Shown piece by piece: positions 1 through 6,979 of a stretch of DNA of 10,522 bases (positions are counted from its first letter, which is position 1; every line of letters begins with the position of its first letter). Both the position numbers and the translations under genes were made by a program. The stretch lies in NCBI GenBank assembly GCA_052388455.1, contig JBQTIA010000073.1, positions 1 to 10,522 of the forward strand, in the 5' to 3' direction. This DNA is from CAZSNH01 sp052388455 (lineage in GTDB: Bacteria > Pseudomonadota > Alphaproteobacteria > Rhizobiales > Hyphomicrobiaceae). The notes below the pieces were generated by a model that was not told the origin of the DNA, did no database searches, and worked only from the letters and a program-made list of their open reading frames with translations.

Positions 1-8
1 GCATATCA

Positions 9-98
9 GGGATGAGGGATGAGGGATGAGGGATGATGTTAGGTGTCGCAAGCATCCGCGACCGTCCTCATCCCTAGTCCCTCATCCCTCGTCCCTCA
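9..98. repeat. Inverted pair of GGGATGA heptamer arrays
   Basis: Four perfect tandem copies of GGGATGA occupy 9-36. Four copies in the opposite orientation occupy 68-95: TCATCCC, TAGTCCC, TCATCCC and TCGTCCC, two of them with one change. The arms are separated by a 31-base spacer (37-67), so a transcript could fold into a stem of about 28 bp with a few mismatches. The right arm runs into the 3' end of the minus-strand phosphatase gene and supplies its last codons and stop. The structure could act as a transcript end or 3' stabiliser for that gene, although there is no T-tract typical of an intrinsic terminator. It could also be a dispersed genomic repeat family. The repeat is certain; its role is not. 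Confidence 0.85.
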
Positions 99-609
99 AG
101 CCTTTCGGCGTCGCGAACTGCACCAGACGCCCGATGCCGGGCCGCACGTCGCTCCATTTCTTCGCCTGAAACGTCAGCACGGCGAGCGCGGCCGTCGGAA
201 AGCGGGTGGCGAGATCGCCGAGATCTGGCGCCTGACCGCTGCCCACGAGTTCGAGCGCCAGCGCGTGCATCCCGGGATTGTGGGCGACGATCATCACATG
301 ATCAGGCCCGGCGGGCTGACGTCTCACGGTGTCCAGCATGGTGATGGGCGAGGCGAGGTAGAGCGCGTCGTCGTAGCGGACCTCGGGCGGCGGCGGGCCG
401 AGTTCCGGCAGCATCAGGGCCACGGTCGCGCGGGTGCGCACGGCGCCCGAGCACAGGATCAGGTCGGGTTTCAGAGCCAGTTTCGCCACGTGGCGTCCCA
501 TGGCGGGTGCCGCCTTGACACCGCGCGGCGCCAGACCGCGCTCGAAATCGTCGAGTTCGGGATCGTCCCACGACGACTTCGCGTGGCGGAGGAGGGAAAG
601 AGTGAGCAT
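82..609 (-). CDS. SixA-type phosphohistidine phosphatase (histidine phosphatase superfamily)
   Basis: A 175-residue protein of the branch-1 histidine phosphatase superfamily, closest in pattern to the small SixA group, which removes phosphate from histidine. Catalytic pieces are visible: the phosphohistidine motif LLRHAKSSW (R8, H9) at the N-terminus, followed by a D/E-rich stretch and RGLAPRG; CSGAVRTRAT (R58/R60) as the second arginine region; and VAHNPG (H110) as the second histidine. There is no signal peptide, so it should act in the cytoplasm. I chose the ATG at 609 because homologues begin just before the RHAKS motif; an in-frame ATG at 636 would add nine residues. Neither start has a strong ribosome binding site. 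The C-terminal residues RDEG and the TGA come from the heptamer repeat, so the original C-terminus may have been altered. The physiological substrate cannot be read from the sequence. Confidence 0.88.
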   Translation of the reverse strand: MLTLSLLRHAKSSWDDPELDDFERGLAPRGVKAAPAMGRHVAKLALKPDLILCSGAVRTRATVALMLPELGPPPPEVRYDDALYLASPITMLDTVRRQPAGPDHVMIVAHNPGMHALALELVGSGQAPDLGDLATRFPTAALAVLTFQAKKWSDVRPGIGRLVQFATPKGLRDEG

Positions 610-731
610 GGGAACGGTTTCGTCCTCAGGGATCATAGAAGGTGGGGCGGCGATCGGCCCTCAGCGGTGACCACAGGTGGTCTTGTCTGCAATCGCAGTG
701 ATAGCGGTTGCAAGCGTCTGTGGGCCATGGG

Positions 732-743
732 ATGAGATCTCAT
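732..743. promoter_or_regulatory. 12-bp perfect palindrome, candidate operator
   Basis: ATGAGATCTCAT is a perfect palindrome about 50 bases upstream of the first possible start of the HipA-like gene, within the 183-base gap (610-792) between it and the divergent phosphatase gene. A second, weaker inverted pair, ATGCCGC (742-748) and GCGGCAT (773-779), overlaps its right edge. The position would suit an operator for a self-regulated cassette. No convincing -35/-10 pair is visible around it, and a 12-bp palindrome can occur by chance. Confidence 0.3.
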
Positions 744-792
744 GCCGCATATTTCACAAGCACGCGGCTGGGGCGGCATTTAGAAAATCCAG

Positions 793-1587
793 ATGCTCAA
801 CTGCGGCTTTGATGAGCGAGGTCGCGAAGCCGCCCGGTCTTGGTGCGCCGAGATGGTATCGGCTGACACCTGGGTTCCAACCGGTCGGGTTCTCGCGGGA
901 TTTTCACGACCCGTTGAATTTAAGAGGAGTGATGGCCTGATCGTCGCAGCCAAGCCCGCCTTGCAGCAACTTTGGAACGTCACCATTCACGCGGGCGCGC
1001 ACGAGAAGATCGCTGCCGACCTTGCCGCAGAAATCTGCGCGTGCGTTCCAGGCGGCATTCTCTACCGGGAGGAAGCCGGGTCGCTCTGGTCGCTTTCCTC
1101 ATACCCGTTCGACGGTGTGACGTGGACGGCGGCACGCTTGCTCAATTTGCTGCACTCGGATGCAGAGCTGGCTGGCGTCATGGACCAGTTGGCCGCCGGC
1201 TTCGTGTTTCACAACTGGATCGGCGACATCGACCATGAGGCAGGAGAGCATGACGGCAATCTCCTGGTGGCGTTCGATCACGATGGTGTGAGCGGCATAG
1301 CGTTCGTTGATCACACCCTGTCGTTGAGTCACACGTGGGGCCAGCGAGGCTTCGAGTTTGAAACTCTTCAGAATAGTTACTATGTAACGCCTGGCCGGTT
1401 GCCAAAGGCCGCCTTGCGGCTGACGATGGACCGGATTGAGGCGCTCCCAGAGTTTTTCATTAGGGATACGGTTCTCAAAATTCCGGCCGACTTCTTGCAG
1501 CCGGAATTCGCGGAGCTTATATCGAAGGGCCTTTTATCGCGGCGAACGCCATTATCGCGGGCGCTCAGCGAGGAGTTGCAGGCATGA
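793..1587 (+). CDS. Short HipA-like kinase-fold protein (HipA_2 / PI3-4-kinase superfamily)
   Basis: A 264-residue protein that I place in the HipA-like kinase fold by motif reading. K54 in VAAKP could be the nucleotide-binding lysine. The helix containing E71 and E80 could supply the paired glutamate. The stretch GDIDHEAGEHDGN (144-156) followed by FVDH (171-174) resembles the D-R/H...N...D catalytic and metal-binding core of HipA and PI3/4 kinases, with D147, N156 and D173 as candidate catalytic residues. It is much shorter than E. coli HipA (about 440 residues) and lacks that protein's N-terminal subdomain. It resembles the stand-alone HipA_2 group. No HipB-like DNA-binding gene precedes it. 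Its stop overlaps the start of the next gene (ATGA), so the two are probably translated together. The start is uncertain: ATG 853 (M21) begins close to the conserved part and may be the real one, since neither has a good ribosome binding site. Whether it is active, and on what substrate, is unknown. Confidence 0.72.
   Translation: MLNCGFDERGREAARSWCAEMVSADTWVPTGRVLAGFSRPVEFKRSDGLIVAAKPALQQLWNVTIHAGAHEKIAADLAAEICACVPGGILYREEAGSLWSLSSYPFDGVTWTAARLLNLLHSDAELAGVMDQLAAGFVFHNWIGDIDHEAGEHDGNLLVAFDHDGVSGIAFVDHTLSLSHTWGQRGFEFETLQNSYYVTPGRLPKAALRLTMDRIEALPEFFIRDTVLKIPADFLQPEFAELISKGLLSRRTPLSRALSEELQA
1571..1575 (+). promoter_or_regulatory. Ribosome binding site AGGAG for the cassette's second gene
   Basis: AGGAG lies inside the end of the HipA-like gene, 8 bases before the ATG at 1584. 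It is a strong, well-spaced site and supports both the start choice and coupled translation across the ATGA overlap. Confidence 0.7.
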
Positions 1588-2348
1588 CGAACAGCACAAA
1601 GAACAACCCAAAAATGCAGTCGCTGCGGGTCGCAACGGTTTCCTACGTTTCCGGCCTCTCCGACCTTAAGTCTCGGCAGATCATCCCCCTCGGCGTGCTG
1701 GTCGAGCTGTGGGCTGACGACGTTCATGGCGTCGGCGCGCAGGCGCGTCCGGAGCTGACCGCTCGGGAGGCGAAGCTCATCCCGGCGCCGCTGCGTGACA
1801 AGCTCGCCAACCCGCTTCCGGTGCTGGAGCAGATCGTCGACAGGGTCGTCAAATCAGACGATGCGAATGCGTTCGCTCATTTGCCGGCCATCTATCATGG
1901 CGTCCTGCGGATCGAGTTGATCCGGCAGTCTGAGCCCAAGCCTGTTTCGATGCTGGCAAAAATTCATGGGGTGGAACAGGCCGGCGTTTGGGCGGCGCAG
2001 AAAATCGCGCGCAAGCTGAACTCAGAGTTTGACCAGTTCTGCGACGGTCAGCCCAAAGTCGTTGCTAAGCGAGCGCGCTCCAAGCCTCTGCGTGAGATCG
2101 CGCGCTTTATGAAAGTGCCGCATGCTGACAAAGAAATTAAGCCCGCTCATGATGAGAAGCGATTACTGCGCTCAAATCGTACGGTCGATGCCTGCGAACC
2201 AAAAACGGCGCGGAAGGCTATCGATTTTTCGCGTTCCAAAAAATATCGCGCCCGGCATTTACATGACGGGGAAGGCGCCACCGGATTGAAAGTTACACAT
2301 TCGGATAAGCATAACAGGACGATTGAAGTTCGGCCAATCGCTGCCTGA
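1584..2348 (+). CDS. Unrecognised partner protein of the HipA-like gene, with basic C-terminal tail
   Basis: A 254-residue protein that I do not recognise. Residues 14-150 look folded: a strand-like start (LRVATVSYVSGL), then RQIIPLGVLVEL (31-42), a charged middle, and a segment with LIRQSEPKPV (112-121) followed by helices. Residues 158-226 are rich in Lys and Arg and probably flexible, which would suit nucleic-acid contact. There is no signal peptide or membrane segment. HipA_2-type kinases are often encoded next to a DUF3037 protein. The pattern of a strand, a polar turn and then a 'GVLV' strand is loosely reminiscent of that family, but this is a guess by context and not a recognised match. 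The start is well supported by AGGAG and the ATGA overlap. It ends 7 bases from the convergent trpE stop. Its base composition is more AT-rich than the flanking genes, most clearly in the last 250 bases, which suggests acquisition by transfer. Confidence 0.65.
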   Translation: MTNSTKNNPKMQSLRVATVSYVSGLSDLKSRQIIPLGVLVELWADDVHGVGAQARPELTAREAKLIPAPLRDKLANPLPVLEQIVDRVVKSDDANAFAHLPAIYHGVLRIELIRQSEPKPVSMLAKIHGVEQAGVWAAQKIARKLNSEFDQFCDGQPKVVAKRARSKPLREIARFMKVPHADKEIKPAHDEKRLLRSNRTVDACEPKTARKAIDFSRSKKYRARHLHDGEGATGLKVTHSDKHNRTIEVRPIAA

Positions 2349-2355
2349 CGACGCG

Positions 2356-3906
2356 TCAGCCGGGTTTGCCACCCCGGCTTTTCGCGGCGAAGCGCACCGC
2401 CTCCTCCGCCGCGCGGACGACGGCCTTGGCTTTGTTGATGCACTCCTGCTGCTCGTTTTCCGGAATGCTGTCGAACACCACGCCGGCGCCGGCCTGCACG
2501 TGCAGTTGCCCGTCCTTGACGATGGCGGTGCGCAGCACGATGCAGGTGTCCATCTCGCCGTCGGCAGTGAAGTAGCCGACGCAGCCCGCATACGGCCCGC
2601 GCTTGGACTGCTCCAGTTCGTCGATCACTTCCATGGCGCGGACTTTTGGCGCGCCGGAGACGGTGCCGGCGGGAAAGCCGGCCATCAGGGCATCGATGCT
2701 GTCGAGGCCTTTGGCCAGCCGGCCGACCACGTTCGAGACGATGTGCATGACGTGGCTGTAGCGCTCGATCACGAACTGATCGGTGACCGCAACCGTGCCG
2801 ACCTCGGCCACGCGGCCGACGTCGTTGCGCCCGAGATCGAGCAGCATCAGGTGCTCGGCGCGCTCCTTGGGATCGCGAAGCAGGGCGTCGGCGAGAACCT
2901 TGTCCTCGGTCTCGTTGGCGCCGCGACGGGCCGTCCCGGCGATCGGGCGGATGGTGACCTCGCCGCCGCGGTTGCGCACCAGGATTTCGGGCGACGATCC
3001 GACCAGCGAAAACCCGCCGAGGTCGAGATGGAACAGGAATGGCGACGGGTTGAGCCGCCGGAGCGCGCGATAGAGCGCGAACGAGGGCAGTGTGAACGGC
3101 GCCGTGAAGCGCTGCGACAGGACCACCTGGAAGATGTCGCCGGCGCGGATGTACTCCTTCGCCCGCGCGACCATGGCGAGGAAATCGGCGGCCCGCGTGT
3201 TCGACCGCGGCTCCGGTATCGAGAGCGCCTCGGCAGAAGGAGTCTGCGGGTGCTGCAGGGGACCGTCGAGTGCGGTGACGACTCGCGAGAGCCGGGCGAG
3301 GGCCGTCGCGTAGGCCGCTCCGGCCGGCACGTCGGGGCGCGGACGCACCGGCGTAACGAGGCTCATCTCGTCTTTCACGCCGTCGAAAATGACGATCAGC
3401 GTCGGCCGCATCAATACGCTGTCGGGCACGCCGAGGTCGTCGGGCTTGGGTGAGGGCAGCCGCTCGACGAGGCGGATCGTATCGTACCCCATGTAGCCGA
3501 ACACGCCGGCGGCCATGGGTGGCAACCCGGCCGGCAGCTCCAGCCGGGACTCGGCGAGCAGGTCACGGAGCGCGGCGAGCGCCGGCTTCTTTTCGGTTTG
3601 GAACGTCGCCGGCTTGCTCGCCGGCGCCCGGTTGATCTCGGCTCTTTCGCCGTGCGCGCGCCATATCAGGTCGGGATCGAGCCCGATCACCGAGTAGCGG
3701 CCCCGCGACTGCCCGCCTTCGACGGATTCGAGCAGGAAGCTCATCGGGCGGTCGCCGGCGAGCTTCAGGTAGGCCGAGACGGGCGTCTCTAGGTCCGCGA
3801 CGAGGCGTGTCCACACCACCTGCGGCTCGCCCATCGCATAGCGGCGGGCAAATTCCTCCGGCGGTGGATAGGCCTCGATCTCGCGCTCGGTATCGTCCGG
3901 CGGCAC
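2356..3906 (-). CDS. trpE: Anthranilate synthase component I
   Basis: TrpE converts chorismate to anthranilate, the first committed step of tryptophan synthesis, using ammonia delivered by the TrpG glutaminase. The 516-residue product has the N-terminal domain with the tryptophan-feedback motif LLES (58-61) and RYS (70-72). Its chorismate-binding half carries PIAGTARRG (321-329), EHLMLLDLGRNDVGR (351-365), SHVMHIVSNVVG (384-395), PAGTVSGAPK (412-421) and AGAGVVFDSIPENE (472-485). All expected blocks are present, so it should be active and feedback-inhibited. I chose the GTG at 3906 because GGGAG lies 7 bases upstream and the length fits the family. A longer reading from TTG 3984 would overlap the upstream gene and adds an unconserved basic stretch. 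It follows the PpiD-like gene by 43 bases and is probably co-transcribed with it. No trpG lies directly downstream in this window, and no attenuator is visible in the short gap. Confidence 0.96.
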   Translation of the reverse strand: MPPDDTEREIEAYPPPEEFARRYAMGEPQVVWTRLVADLETPVSAYLKLAGDRPMSFLLESVEGGQSRGRYSVIGLDPDLIWRAHGERAEINRAPASKPATFQTEKKPALAALRDLLAESRLELPAGLPPMAAGVFGYMGYDTIRLVERLPSPKPDDLGVPDSVLMRPTLIVIFDGVKDEMSLVTPVRPRPDVPAGAAYATALARLSRVVTALDGPLQHPQTPSAEALSIPEPRSNTRAADFLAMVARAKEYIRAGDIFQVVLSQRFTAPFTLPSFALYRALRRLNPSPFLFHLDLGGFSLVGSSPEILVRNRGGEVTIRPIAGTARRGANETEDKVLADALLRDPKERAEHLMLLDLGRNDVGRVAEVGTVAVTDQFVIERYSHVMHIVSNVVGRLAKGLDSIDALMAGFPAGTVSGAPKVRAMEVIDELEQSKRGPYAGCVGYFTADGEMDTCIVLRTAIVKDGQLHVQAGAGVVFDSIPENEQQECINKAKAVVRAAEEAVRFAAKSRGGKPG

Positions 3907-3913
3907 GACGTCA

Positions 3914-3918
3914 CTCCC
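3914..3918 (-). promoter_or_regulatory. Ribosome binding site GGGAG deciding the trpE GTG start
   Basis: On the minus strand GGGAG stands 7 bases before GTG 3906-3904. It falls in the gap between the end of the PpiD-like gene (3950) and trpE, and favours this start over the upstream TTG at 3984. Confidence 0.65.
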
Positions 3919-3949
3919 GGTCTGTGGTCTTATCCGCCGACGATGTTTC

Positions 3950-5851
3950 TCACTGGCTCGCGGGCACGCCGGTGGCACGGTCAAGTTCGGCCTGATTGAT
4001 CGTCACCCCGAGGGTGCGGGTCAATCCACCGACGTAGGCATTGACCTGATCCTCGGCCATATCGGCCTTGAGCTCGGCGGCGAGCTTGGCCCGCTCCTGT
4101 TCGGTGACGGCCGGCGCAGGGGTGATCTCGACGACGCGGAACACGACGCGCGATGTGCGATCGGCCGTATTCGCCGAGCCGGCCTTGCCTTTGGCGATGG
4201 CAAACGCCTTCTGGACGGCGTCCTCGTCGAGTCCCGGCGGTGCCGTCGACCGGTTGATCGCCTCCGTCAACTCGACCTTGCCGCCCACTTCGGCGGCGAG
4301 CTTGTCGAACTCGGCGCCCTCGTCCGACCGTTTGACGAGCTGTGCCGCAAGTTCGTCGACCAGACGCTTGCGTTCGGTTTCTTCATACGCCGTTTTGACG
4401 TCGGCCTTCGCGTCTTCGAACGATTTCTGCTTGGAAGCGGTGACCGAAAGAACATCTACCCAGCCATAGCCGTTGGACTGCTTCAGCTCCACCGCCTCGC
4501 GCTGCACGCCGGTCTCGCCGCCGAAGCCCGCTTCCACGAGCGTCCGCTCGTCGGGATGATCGAGTGCGCGGCCGCCGTCGGGACGCTTGTTGGAGCGGTC
4601 GGCCGCTTCGACCTCGATGAAGCGCAGCTTGAGGGCGTCGGCGATCTCCTTGAGCGACTTTCCGAGGTTGCGCTGCTCCTCGACCAGCTCGAATCGCTGC
4701 TGCACCTCCTGCGCCGCCTTGTCCTCGGAGAGCTTGTCGCGAATCTTGTCCTTGACTTCGGCCAGCGTGCTCTCCTTGCCGGCTTCGATTTCGACGACGC
4801 GGATCAGCACCGGGCGGAAGCGCCCTTCGATCACCTCGGAGACGGCGTCGCGTTTCAGCGCGAAGGCCGCCTCGGCAACCGTCTTGTCGATGAGCTGCTT
4901 CTTGGTCACCATGCCGAGATTGATGTCGGCTTCGGTGGCGCCGGCCTCCTTGGCGGCGTCGCGGAAGCTCTTGCCTTTTTCGATGGCCTTGCGCGCCTCC
5001 TCGGCGGCCGCCTTGTCCTTGAAAGCGATCTGCTGCACGCGCCGCTTTTCCGGGAGGTCGTAGGTGTCCTTGGTCCGATCGTAGGTTTCTTTCACCTCGT
5101 CGTCCGAAACCGACATCTCCTTCTTCAGCTCGGCGGCGGTGAGCAGCAGAACCGCGAGCTTGCGATACTCCGGCACGACGAAGCGGCTGGACAGTTTCTC
5201 GAAAGTGCCCTTCAGCGCGGCGTCGTCCGGCTCCGGCACCTTCACGGCCTTGGCCGCATCGATCTTGAAATGCTCGATGCGCCGCGTCTCCGAGCTCCAG
5301 GCGTGCTGCACGTCGACGAGGGGCTGCGGCACGGCGATGGCGCTGGTGAGCGCGTTGATCACCTGCCGGTTGATCTCATCCTTGCGGAGAATGGCGAAGA
5401 GACCACGCTCATTGACCCCCATCTGCTGCATGATTTCGTTCAGAATCTCTCGCGAGAATTTGCCGTCGGCCCCGTGCAGGTTCTCGTCGCGCTTCAAGCC
5501 GTCGAGCAGCACGTCGTCGGAAACGGCCAGACCCAGCGACTTGGCCTGCGTCTGCAGTGCGGTATCGAAGGTCAGCCGCTGTAGCACGAGGCGGTCGATG
5601 CCGATCGCGCGAGCGTCCTCCATGCTGACCCGCTTGCCGGCCTGCCGCGATAGCCCCGCCAGCTCGTTCTGCATGGCGCGGTCGAAATCGGACTGCGTGA
5701 TGTCGGTTTCGCCGACCTTGGCGATGGACCCCCGGCCGTAACCGCGAAAGACGTCTTCGATCCCGAAGAAAACGCCGAAACTGATGATCAGGATCGCGAA
5801 CAGAAACTTGGCCAGCCAGCCTTGGGCGCCGCGGCGGAGGGCGTCGAGCAT
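3950..5851 (-). CDS. ppiD: PpiD/SurA-type membrane-anchored periplasmic folding factor
   Basis: A 633-residue protein with PpiD architecture. It has a short cytoplasmic N-terminus, one membrane helix at about residues 12-31 (LAKFLFAILIISFGVFFGI), a SurA-like N-terminal chaperone domain at about 35-175 (starting IAKVGETDITQSDFDRAM), a parvulin-like region at about 268-357, and a long charged helical C-terminal part. Such proteins sit in the inner membrane with the bulk in the periplasm and bind newly exported polypeptides near the translocon. The parvulin region looks degenerate: it reads RRVQQIAF where active parvulins usually have a histidine-containing strand. I therefore infer a chaperone role more than prolyl isomerase activity, as is known for the central domain of E. 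coli PpiD. It is the first gene of a likely two-gene transcript with trpE and is divergent from tpiA. The ATG start is supported by the membrane anchor that follows directly; the ribosome binding site is weak. Confidence 0.9.
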   Translation of the reverse strand: MLDALRRGAQGWLAKFLFAILIISFGVFFGIEDVFRGYGRGSIAKVGETDITQSDFDRAMQNELAGLSRQAGKRVSMEDARAIGIDRLVLQRLTFDTALQTQAKSLGLAVSDDVLLDGLKRDENLHGADGKFSREILNEIMQQMGVNERGLFAILRKDEINRQVINALTSAIAVPQPLVDVQHAWSSETRRIEHFKIDAAKAVKVPEPDDAALKGTFEKLSSRFVVPEYRKLAVLLLTAAELKKEMSVSDDEVKETYDRTKDTYDLPEKRRVQQIAFKDKAAAEEARKAIEKGKSFRDAAKEAGATEADINLGMVTKKQLIDKTVAEAAFALKRDAVSEVIEGRFRPVLIRVVEIEAGKESTLAEVKDKIRDKLSEDKAAQEVQQRFELVEEQRNLGKSLKEIADALKLRFIEVEAADRSNKRPDGGRALDHPDERTLVEAGFGGETGVQREAVELKQSNGYGWVDVLSVTASKQKSFEDAKADVKTAYEETERKRLVDELAAQLVKRSDEGAEFDKLAAEVGGKVELTEAINRSTAPPGLDEDAVQKAFAIAKGKAGSANTADRTSRVVFRVVEITPAPAVTEQERAKLAAELKADMAEDQVNAYVGGLTRTLGVTINQAELDRATGVPASQ

Positions 5852-6117
5852 CGGTAATCTCGTCCAGTTGTTGGCGCAGCAACGCGGAGCTTCGCCGTTC
5901 GGCCGGTCTTCGGAAGGCCGGTTGGCAGCCAGAGGGGCGCCGGGGAGAAGTCGGTTTCGCGCGGGTGACGGCGATATTCGGCGTGATATGAAGCCCAGCC
6001 CGCCACCGAAAGCAAGGCCGCTCGGCGGCGCGGCACCGTGGCGCCGGCCCCTGCGCCCGTTCCGTCGAGGCAGGGTCTGTCACGGGCGCCCACCACAAGG
6101 TCCATCAGGAGAACCGA
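5852..6117. other. Divergent intergenic region between ppiD-like and tpiA
   Basis: This 266-base gap must hold the promoters for both directions, but I see no convincing -35/-10 pair. Two sequence features are visible. A GC-rich hairpin has CCGGTC (5903-5908) pairing with GGCCGG (5916-5921), one pair being a wobble; if transcribed it would lie in the ppiD-like leader. A clear AGGAGA ribosome binding site for tpiA lies at 6107-6112. Confidence 0.5.
6107..6112 (+). promoter_or_regulatory. Ribosome binding site AGGAGA for tpiA
   Basis: AGGAGA lies 5 bases before the ATG at 6118 and fixes the tpiA start, which includes a nine-residue basic extension before the conserved LVAGNWKMNG. Confidence 0.75.
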
Positions 6118-6891
6118 ATGCCCGCACCTTCGCGACCGCGCCGACCGCTCGTGGCCGGCAACTGGAAGATGAACGGCCTCCGGCCGTCGCTGACCGAGGC
6201 GGCGCTGACGGCGGCAGGGCTGCGGACGGTGCCTGCGTCGGCCGGAGCTGATGTGATGATCTGCCCGCCCGCAACGCTCCTGGCGCCGATGGCCGATGCG
6301 CTGCTCGGAACCGGGGTGCTGATCGGGGCGCAGGACTGCCATCCGCGCGTGTCGGGCGCCCACACTGGTGACGTCTCCGCCGAGATGCTGAAGGATGTCG
6401 GCGCGGCGGGCGTGATCGTCGGGCATTCCGAGCGGCGCACGGACCACGGCGATAGCGATGCCCTCATCCGGTCCAAGGCGCTGGCGGCTCATCGGGCCGG
6501 TTTGATGGCGATCGTCTGCGTCGGGGAAACGCTCGGAGAACGCCGTGCCGGCCTGACGCTGACCGTTGTCGAACGCCAGCTCAGGGCCGCACTCCCCGAT
6601 ACGGCAACGGCGGCGACGACGGTGGTTGCCTACGAGCCGGTGTGGGCCATCGGGACCGGGGTGACGCCCACGCTCGCCGAGGTGGCCGAAGTTCACGCCG
6701 CCATCCGCCGGGCCCTGGTCGCTCGATTTGGCGGGGAGGGGGACGGCATGCGCGTTCTTTACGGTGGCTCGGTCAAGCCGGACAACGCCCGCGAACTGAT
6801 GGCCATAACGGATGTCGACGGCGCACTGGTCGGCGGCGCCAGCCTGAAAGCCGCCGATTTCCTGGCCATCGTCGGCGGCTTGCCCGCCTGA
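6118..6891 (+). CDS. tpiA: Triosephosphate isomerase
   Basis: TpiA interconverts glyceraldehyde-3-phosphate and dihydroxyacetone phosphate in glycolysis, gluconeogenesis and the Calvin cycle. It is a cytoplasmic homodimeric TIM barrel. The 257-residue product matches the usual length and carries every catalytic element: K17 in AGNWKMNG, H103 in VGHSERR, E173 in AYEPVWAIGTG (the start of the mobile loop), and the phosphate-binding YGGSVKPDN (215-223) and ALVGGASLK (236-244). The start is fixed by AGGAGA five bases ahead of the ATG. It heads the plus-strand run that continues to secG and pyrG. The gap of 88 bases to the next gene leaves co-transcription possible but unproven. Confidence 0.97.
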   Translation: MPAPSRPRRPLVAGNWKMNGLRPSLTEAALTAAGLRTVPASAGADVMICPPATLLAPMADALLGTGVLIGAQDCHPRVSGAHTGDVSAEMLKDVGAAGVIVGHSERRTDHGDSDALIRSKALAAHRAGLMAIVCVGETLGERRAGLTLTVVERQLRAALPDTATAATTVVAYEPVWAIGTGVTPTLAEVAEVHAAIRRALVARFGGEGDGMRVLYGGSVKPDNARELMAITDVDGALVGGASLKAADFLAIVGGLPA

Positions 6892-6979
6892 CCCTCTTAT
6901 TGAGAGACGCTCGTGGCCGTCAGGACGTTGCGCGAGACGCCGAGAGCCCGCATAAGGAAGGTCAATCGAAAAACGCCCT

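Noticed and set aside
43..735. A 230-codon plus-strand open frame opposite the phosphatase
   Set aside because: It is antisense to a gene with intact RHAKS and VAHNPG motifs, starts within the repeat, and is Arg/Gly/His-rich.
677..940. A short plus-strand frame with a hydrophobic start, considered as a signal peptide or a frameshifted beginning of the HipA-like gene
   Set aside because: The hydrophobic stretch is only about 12 residues, the rest overlaps the HipA-like gene in another frame, and that gene needs no extra N-terminal part to account for its fold.
2323..3453. A 376-codon plus-strand open frame opposite trpE
   Set aside because: It is antisense to conserved trpE blocks, its composition is Arg/Gly/Asp-rich, and it has no motif. 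Shadow frame.
4556..5584. A 342-codon plus-strand open frame opposite the PpiD-like gene
   Set aside because: It is Leu/Gly/His-rich and mirrors the codon pattern of the real gene; no domain or ribosome binding site.
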